From positions 434,001-498,000 of the forward strand of contig JAFEBO010000008.1 in assembly GCA_018242625.1 (NCBI GenBank): a stretch of DNA of 64,000 bases. The letters are read 5' to 3'. Below, piece by piece: positions 60,181 to 64,000 of the stretch. A program made the position numbers and the translations under genes. Every line of letters begins with the position of its first letter. Within the stretch, counting starts at the first letter, position 1. Below the pieces are notes generated by a model. The model did not search any database. It worked only from the letters and a program-made list of their open reading frames with translations, and had not been told where the DNA came from. Source of the stretch: Planctomycetota bacterium. Lineage in GTDB: Bacteria > Planctomycetota > Phycisphaerae > Phycisphaerales > UBA1924.

Positions 60181-61191
60181 ATGCATCTTGCTGGTCAGGT
60201 CGCGCCGGCTCTTCCGGGGGTGGGGTTGGGGGCCGTGCTGGGGGCGAGCCCGCCGGTGCTTTTTTTCTTCCTGGGGATGCTGGCGAGCGTGGTGCGGAGT
60301 TCGCTGCGCGTGCCCAGGCCGGTGACCAAGCTGCTTTCGCTGTACCTGCTCTGGGCGATCGGATTTCAGGGCGGGGTGAAGCTGGTGCACGGCGGGCTGA
60401 CGCCCGACGCGGTTGCGGCGATCGGGATCGCGGTGGGGCTGGCGTGCGCGATGCCTGTTGCGGTGTTTTTCGTGCTTCGGCGATGGGTTGCGGCGGCGGA
60501 TGCCGCGGCGGTGGCGGCGAGCTACGGATCGATCTCGGCCGTGACGTTTGTGACGGCGTGCACGGTGCTGACGTCGCGGGGCGAGTCGTACGGCGGGCAC
60601 ATGGTGGCGTGCATGGCGCTGATGGAGAGCCCGGCGATCGTGATCGCGGTTCTGCTGCTGAACTGGTGTTCCCGCGATGAGCGGGAGCGGCCGACGGCGT
60701 GGGGCAGGCTGATGCACGAGGCGATGCTGAACGGCCCGGTGTTTCTGCTGCTTGGCTCGATGGCGGTGGGGATGATCACGGGCGAGAAGGGGTACCAGGC
60801 GTTCAAGCCGCTCTGCACTGACTTGTTCAGCGGGGTGCTGGTGTTTTTCCTTCTGGATCTTGGGCTGATCGCGGCGCGGCGGCTGGGGGATCTGCGTGCC
60901 GCGGGCGTGAGGCTGGTGGTGTTCGGTCTGGTGATGCCTCTGGTCGGGGCCTCGGTGGCGCTGGGCGCCGCAAAGCTCGCGGGCTTGCCGAAGGGGGATG
61001 CGGTGCTGCTGATGGTGCTCGGGGCATCGGCGAGCTACATCGCTGTTCCGGCGGCGGTGCGGCTGGTGATTCCAAGGGCGAATCCGGGGATTTACATCCC
61101 GCTGGCGCTGGCGGTGACGTTTCCGTTCAATGTGGGCGTGGGCATTCCGCTCTACATATTCGCCGCCGGGAGAGTGCTGGGGCAGGGATGA
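60181..61191 (+). CDS. sbtA: SbtA-type sodium-dependent bicarbonate transporter
   Basis: A 336-residue membrane protein with about ten hydrophobic segments in two halves: LLWAIGFQGGVKL and ASYGSISAVTFVTAC in the first, GASASYIAVPAAVRL in the second, matching SbtA's duplicated SYGSISAVTF / SASYIAVPAA signature. SbtA imports bicarbonate with sodium. In cyanobacteria it works with the SbtB PII-like protein, which is not adjacent here. ATG 60181 follows a GAAGGA Shine-Dalgarno. Confidence 0.9.
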   Translation: MHLAGQVAPALPGVGLGAVLGASPPVLFFFLGMLASVVRSSLRVPRPVTKLLSLYLLWAIGFQGGVKLVHGGLTPDAVAAIGIAVGLACAMPVAVFFVLRRWVAAADAAAVAASYGSISAVTFVTACTVLTSRGESYGGHMVACMALMESPAIVIAVLLLNWCSRDERERPTAWGRLMHEAMLNGPVFLLLGSMAVGMITGEKGYQAFKPLCTDLFSGVLVFFLLDLGLIAARRLGDLRAAGVRLVVFGLVMPLVGASVALGAAKLAGLPKGDAVLLMVLGASASYIAVPAAVRLVIPRANPGIYIPLALAVTFPFNVGVGIPLYIFAAGRVLGQG

Positions 61192-61220
61192 TGGGGCGTG
61201 CCGGGCGGCGGGGGCGTTGT

Positions 61221-62231
61221 TCAATCACAGATGAGTTCGTTGTAGGCCGCGAGGAAGATAACGAAGTCGCCGTCGTCGACGAAGTGATCGGTGTTGAAGT
61301 CTGCGGGGCAGCCGGGGTACATGGCGGTGTCGGCGCAGTCGAGGATGTTGTACTGCCCGAGGAATATCACGAAATCGGCGTCGTCGACGAGGAGGTCCAT
61401 GTTGAGGTCGGAGGGGCACGGGGGCGAATAGAAGTTGTTGACGATGCGGGCCTGTGCGCTGTTTATCGTGTATCCGGGCGGGAGGTCAAAGACCGGGCGA
61501 TCGGTCGGGAACTTGAGCGTGTGTATGAAGTCGGTGTTGGCGCTGGCGTTGCCGCTGAAGGCGTAGTACATGGACGTCGAAGCGCTCGATTGGAGCTGGA
61601 CCTCGAGAGGGAAGGGTGTGTTGGTGGGGAGGAAGATGGGCGGAGCCGAGATTACTCCCGAGCCCGAGAAACCGGTGAGAACTCCGGTTTCGCCGCCGGT
61701 GATGTTGAGGCCCTGATACTGGATGGACTTTGTGCCGCCGCCGGATGTGCCGTTGACGCGGAAGACAATCTGGACTGAGACGATGGCGGTGGCGTCTGAC
61801 GAGGAGGAGCCCCCCGACATGGATCCGGTGAAGACCAGACGGAGCGGGGCCGCGATGCCGTTGCCGGGGCCGGTGAGGACGAAATCGTCGAAGATCATGG
61901 TTGCGAACGAACTGGCGCCGAGCGACCAGTTGAATGCGCCGTTGCCGGGAAAGGTCTTGATGAACTGCGAGTAGTTGGAAGTGCCGAGGTAGCCGGGTCC
62001 GGCGCCGGAAGTGGCGCGGAGGTGGACGCTGACCTGGTAGTCGGGAGGTGCGATGTCGTAGCGGACCTCACCCTGACCCGGAACATTGAGCTTGTCGTAG
62101 GAGTCGGTCGCGGTGACGAAGCTGCCGGCGCGATGGAAATAGGCGCCGTTGAAGCGAAGCTGCAGGCCAGCGGAGCAGACTGCTGAAAGACCCGCCGCTG
62201 CCAAAGTGGACCAGAGTGCGGATGTGCCCAT
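61221..62231 (-). CDS. Secreted protein with dockerin-like tail
   Basis: A 336-residue protein with a signal peptide (MGTSALWSTLAAAGLSAVCSAG). The beta-rich body (about residues 25-270) has no identified domain. Two calcium-loop repeats close the chain: CPSDLNMDLLVDDADFVIF and CPADFNTDHFVDDGDFVIF, with paired CP-start and AYNELICD end. This tail resembles type I dockerin modules or planctomycete GC-type calcium-loop C-termini, for attachment or sorting. GGAGG lies eight bases before the ATG. Confidence 0.8.
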   Translation of the reverse strand: MGTSALWSTLAAAGLSAVCSAGLQLRFNGAYFHRAGSFVTATDSYDKLNVPGQGEVRYDIAPPDYQVSVHLRATSGAGPGYLGTSNYSQFIKTFPGNGAFNWSLGASSFATMIFDDFVLTGPGNGIAAPLRLVFTGSMSGGSSSSDATAIVSVQIVFRVNGTSGGGTKSIQYQGLNITGGETGVLTGFSGSGVISAPPIFLPTNTPFPLEVQLQSSASTSMYYAFSGNASANTDFIHTLKFPTDRPVFDLPPGYTINSAQARIVNNFYSPPCPSDLNMDLLVDDADFVIFLGQYNILDCADTAMYPGCPADFNTDHFVDDGDFVIFLAAYNELICD

Positions 62232-62303
62232 CGTGTTGACCCTCCGGGATTCCAAGTTATCACGGGGGAGTGAGGGAGCAAGTGAAAAGTGGCTGGGGCT
62301 CGT

Positions 62304-62309
62304 TACACT
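62304..62309 (+). promoter_or_regulatory. Candidate -10 box TACACT
   Basis: TACACT lies 110 bases before the calpain-like gene, with no obvious -35. It matches the recurring hexamer of this window. Confidence 0.35.
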
Positions 62310-62418
62310 GCAAAGCTGGGGCTCCGGAGAGGCTGGAGCGGGGTGGCCGGAGCGCGGCGGGGTTGGGAGCCGAGCGCCCTTGGAACCGTTGGCGTGGGTG
62401 GGAACGAATGGATGCCTT

Positions 62419-63771
62419 ATGCCGATCACGGGACGAGCATTGCGGGTCGTTGTTTTTGCGTGTGTCTGTGCGCTTGCGGCGTCGGGGCCGGCCGGTGCGG
62501 AGCCGGAGCCGCAGCGGTCGCGCACGTTTGCCGAAGTGATCGGGCAGAAGTTCAAGGAGTGGGACAAGAGCCGCGACGGGGTGCTTTCGCCTGCTGAAGC
62601 GGACGCTCTCATCGCCAGCCCGGCGGTGCGCGGTGAGGAAGCGGCGGCGCTGGCGGCGATCCGCAACGTGGTGCGTTCAACGACCTTTGATATTCAGCGG
62701 ATCGACATGCCCTATCTCAAGCAGGCGCTCGGGGCGCACCAGGAGGCGGCTTCCAAGGCCGGGAAGCGCATCGAGGATGTGACGCTTCCGAGGTGGCCGA
62801 ACTTTGAGCGTGCCTACCAGATTGCGCTGGCGCGGATTGCTGCGGCGTCGAAGGAATTGTGGGTGGGGGGCAAGCCGGCGCTGGAGCTGATACGCGCTGG
62901 CGAGTTTGGGGATTACTACTTTGTGGCGATGGCGGGATGGATGGCGGCGTTCAAGCCCGAGCGGCTGATGGAGATCCTGACCACGCTGCCGAACGGGAAG
63001 TTCAAGGTCGATTTCGGGCCGCGCCAGGTGATCGAGGTGACGCCGCTCACGGAGGGGGAGATCGCGAGGGCGTCGACTTCCGGGGCGGAGGGGCAGTGGA
63101 TGGCGTTGCTGGAAAAGGGGCGTTACGCGCTTTACGTCCAGCAGTTTCCGCAGCAGAACAAGGAGAACGTGCCCGACCAGCCGGGGCGGAACGCGAAGCT
63201 GGAGAACGCGATCAGGCTTCTCTCCGGGCACGACAGCATGACGCAGTCGCTGCGGGTGACCAATCCGAGCACGCGCAGGGATCGTCCGGCCGGCGAAGTC
63301 GGCAACATGCCGGATCGCACCGTTCTGGAGCAATTGCGGAATCCGTTTGCGAACCGGATGATGGTGGGGGCACTGACGGCGGATGTGGGGGGGCCGCCGT
63401 ATCAGATGATGGGCTCCTCCATATATCCGAGCACGCCCTTGCCCGAGGGGATGCCGCCTTTTCACCCGTACGCGGTGCTGAGCGCGGGGTTGGACGGGGT
63501 TGTTGTGTGGGACCCGAGCGGGAGAGACTTTGATCCGGCTCCGGGCTCGCAGCACATCATGCCCGATCTGTGGAAGCCGGGCGGCGTTGGACCGGCGCAC
63601 GCGATGCGGGGCGGCATCATCAAGCTGCCTTTGAGCGAGTTTGCGCGGATCTTCCACTCGATGGAGATCGAGATGGTCGCGACGGCGAACGCGCCGGGCG
63701 AGCAGCGGGTGACGCCGAAGTCGCCGGCCGCGCCTGTTTCGCCGACGCCGCCCGCCAATCGGGGTAAGTAG
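62419..63771 (+). CDS. Secreted calpain-like protein lacking the catalytic cysteine
   Basis: A 450-residue protein with a signal peptide (MPITGRALRVVVFACVCALAA). An EF-hand-like loop follows (DKSRDGVLSPAE, about residues 50-61). Residues about 155-370 align by eye with calpain domains: FGDYYFVAMAGWMAA takes the place of LGDCxFLAALA, NGKFKVDFG follows, then WMALLEKGRYALY (calpain WxxLLEKAYAK), HPYAVLSAG (active-site His region HAY) and VVVWDPSG (for RNPWG). The catalytic Cys is Tyr and the Asn is Asp, so it should be inactive as a thiol protease. It starts at ATG 62419. The domain match is from memory. Confidence 0.65.
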   Translation: MPITGRALRVVVFACVCALAASGPAGAEPEPQRSRTFAEVIGQKFKEWDKSRDGVLSPAEADALIASPAVRGEEAAALAAIRNVVRSTTFDIQRIDMPYLKQALGAHQEAASKAGKRIEDVTLPRWPNFERAYQIALARIAAASKELWVGGKPALELIRAGEFGDYYFVAMAGWMAAFKPERLMEILTTLPNGKFKVDFGPRQVIEVTPLTEGEIARASTSGAEGQWMALLEKGRYALYVQQFPQQNKENVPDQPGRNAKLENAIRLLSGHDSMTQSLRVTNPSTRRDRPAGEVGNMPDRTVLEQLRNPFANRMMVGALTADVGGPPYQMMGSSIYPSTPLPEGMPPFHPYAVLSAGLDGVVVWDPSGRDFDPAPGSQHIMPDLWKPGGVGPAHAMRGGIIKLPLSEFARIFHSMEIEMVATANAPGEQRVTPKSPAAPVSPTPPANRGK

Positions 63772-63792
63772 CGGGCGGGGCTGGGCGGAGTG

Positions 63793-64000
63793 TCAGGGGC
63801 AGAGCAGGTCGTTGTATGCGGAGACGAAGAGCACGAAGTCGGAATCATCGACGATTCCATCGTGATTGAAATCGGATGGGCAGCCCGCGGGCATGGTCGG
63901 GTCGGCGCATTCGAGAAGGTTGTAGGCCGTGACGAAAAGGACGAAGTCGGAATCGTCGACGAGCTGATCGCCATTGAGGTCGCAGGGGCAGGAGTTGGCG
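63793..64000 (-). CDS. C-terminal end of a dockerin-tailed protein (cut by window edge)
   Basis: Complement of 63793-64000 encodes 68 residues before TGA, the start lying beyond the window. The sequence has two calcium-loop repeats: CDLNGDQLVDDSDFVLF and CPSDFNHDGIVDDSDFVLF, ending AYNDLLCP. It is a close relative of the tails at 61.2, 54.0 and 57.5 kb. The rest of the protein is outside the window. Confidence 0.78.
   Translation of the reverse strand, partial: ANSCPCDLNGDQLVDDSDFVLFVTAYNLLECADPTMPAGCPSDFNHDGIVDDSDFVLFVSAYNDLLCP

Overview
The window looks like chromosome from a GC-rich planctomycete, most likely class Phycisphaerae. Four kinds of evidence point there: several secreted proteins ending in a PEP-CTERM-like sorting tail, dockerin-like 'DxNxDGxVDDxDF' tails, planctomycete-style prepilin proteins, and a split S10/spc/alpha ribosomal cluster. 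I saw no rRNA, tRNA, CRISPR array or prophage.

Layout. Positions 1-10 kb hold housekeeping genes: an RluA pseudouridine synthase, HemW, an FHA protein, PurA, UppS-CdsA, a zinc-ribbon coiled-coil protein, RuvB and a secreted hypothetical protein. Positions 10.2-28 kb carry the ribosomal super-cluster. Its order is rpsJ, terminator, rplC, a 400-nt structured gap with a likely internal promoter, rplD-rplW-rplB-rpsS-rplV-rpsC-rplP-rpmC-rpsQ-rplN-rplX-rplE-rpsN-rpsH-rplF-rplR-rpsE-rplO, terminator and promoter, secY-infA, two membrane or glycosyltransferase genes, rpmJ-rpsM-rpsK, rpoA, terminator, rplQ. rpmD (L30) and rpsD (S4) are missing from their usual places, and L22 carries an extra helix-turn-helix domain. 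Positions 28-37 kb hold pheS, a secreted metalloprotease-like protein, an adenylate kinase, two prepilin-like proteins, a transglutaminase-like protein and fumC.

Positions 37.3-49.4 kb are accessory. Two convergent genes of visibly lower GC (possible defence genes) are followed by a REP/RAYT region. There, eight clusters of a palindromic repeat surround two related tyrosine-transposase genes, one of them truncated. A duplicated lipoprotein plus trypsin-like lipoprotein cassette and several PEP-CTERM proteins sit among the repeats. Positions 49.5-64 kb mix an oxidoreductase, a secreted protein with a self-processing S74 chaperone, a Ser/Thr kinase with repeats, small-molecule enzymes, an SbtA-type bicarbonate transporter, dockerin-tailed secreted proteins and a calpain-like protein that has lost its catalytic cysteine.

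Two start modes coexist. Many genes have a Shine-Dalgarno sequence. At least eight others, including pheS, ruvB, fumC and both transposase genes, have a TANNNT box exactly six bases before the start codon and no Shine-Dalgarno, which is the signature of leaderless mRNAs. The observations I rank highest are the HTH-L22 fusion, the structured rplC-rplD leader, the REP/RAYT system and the putative defence gene pair.
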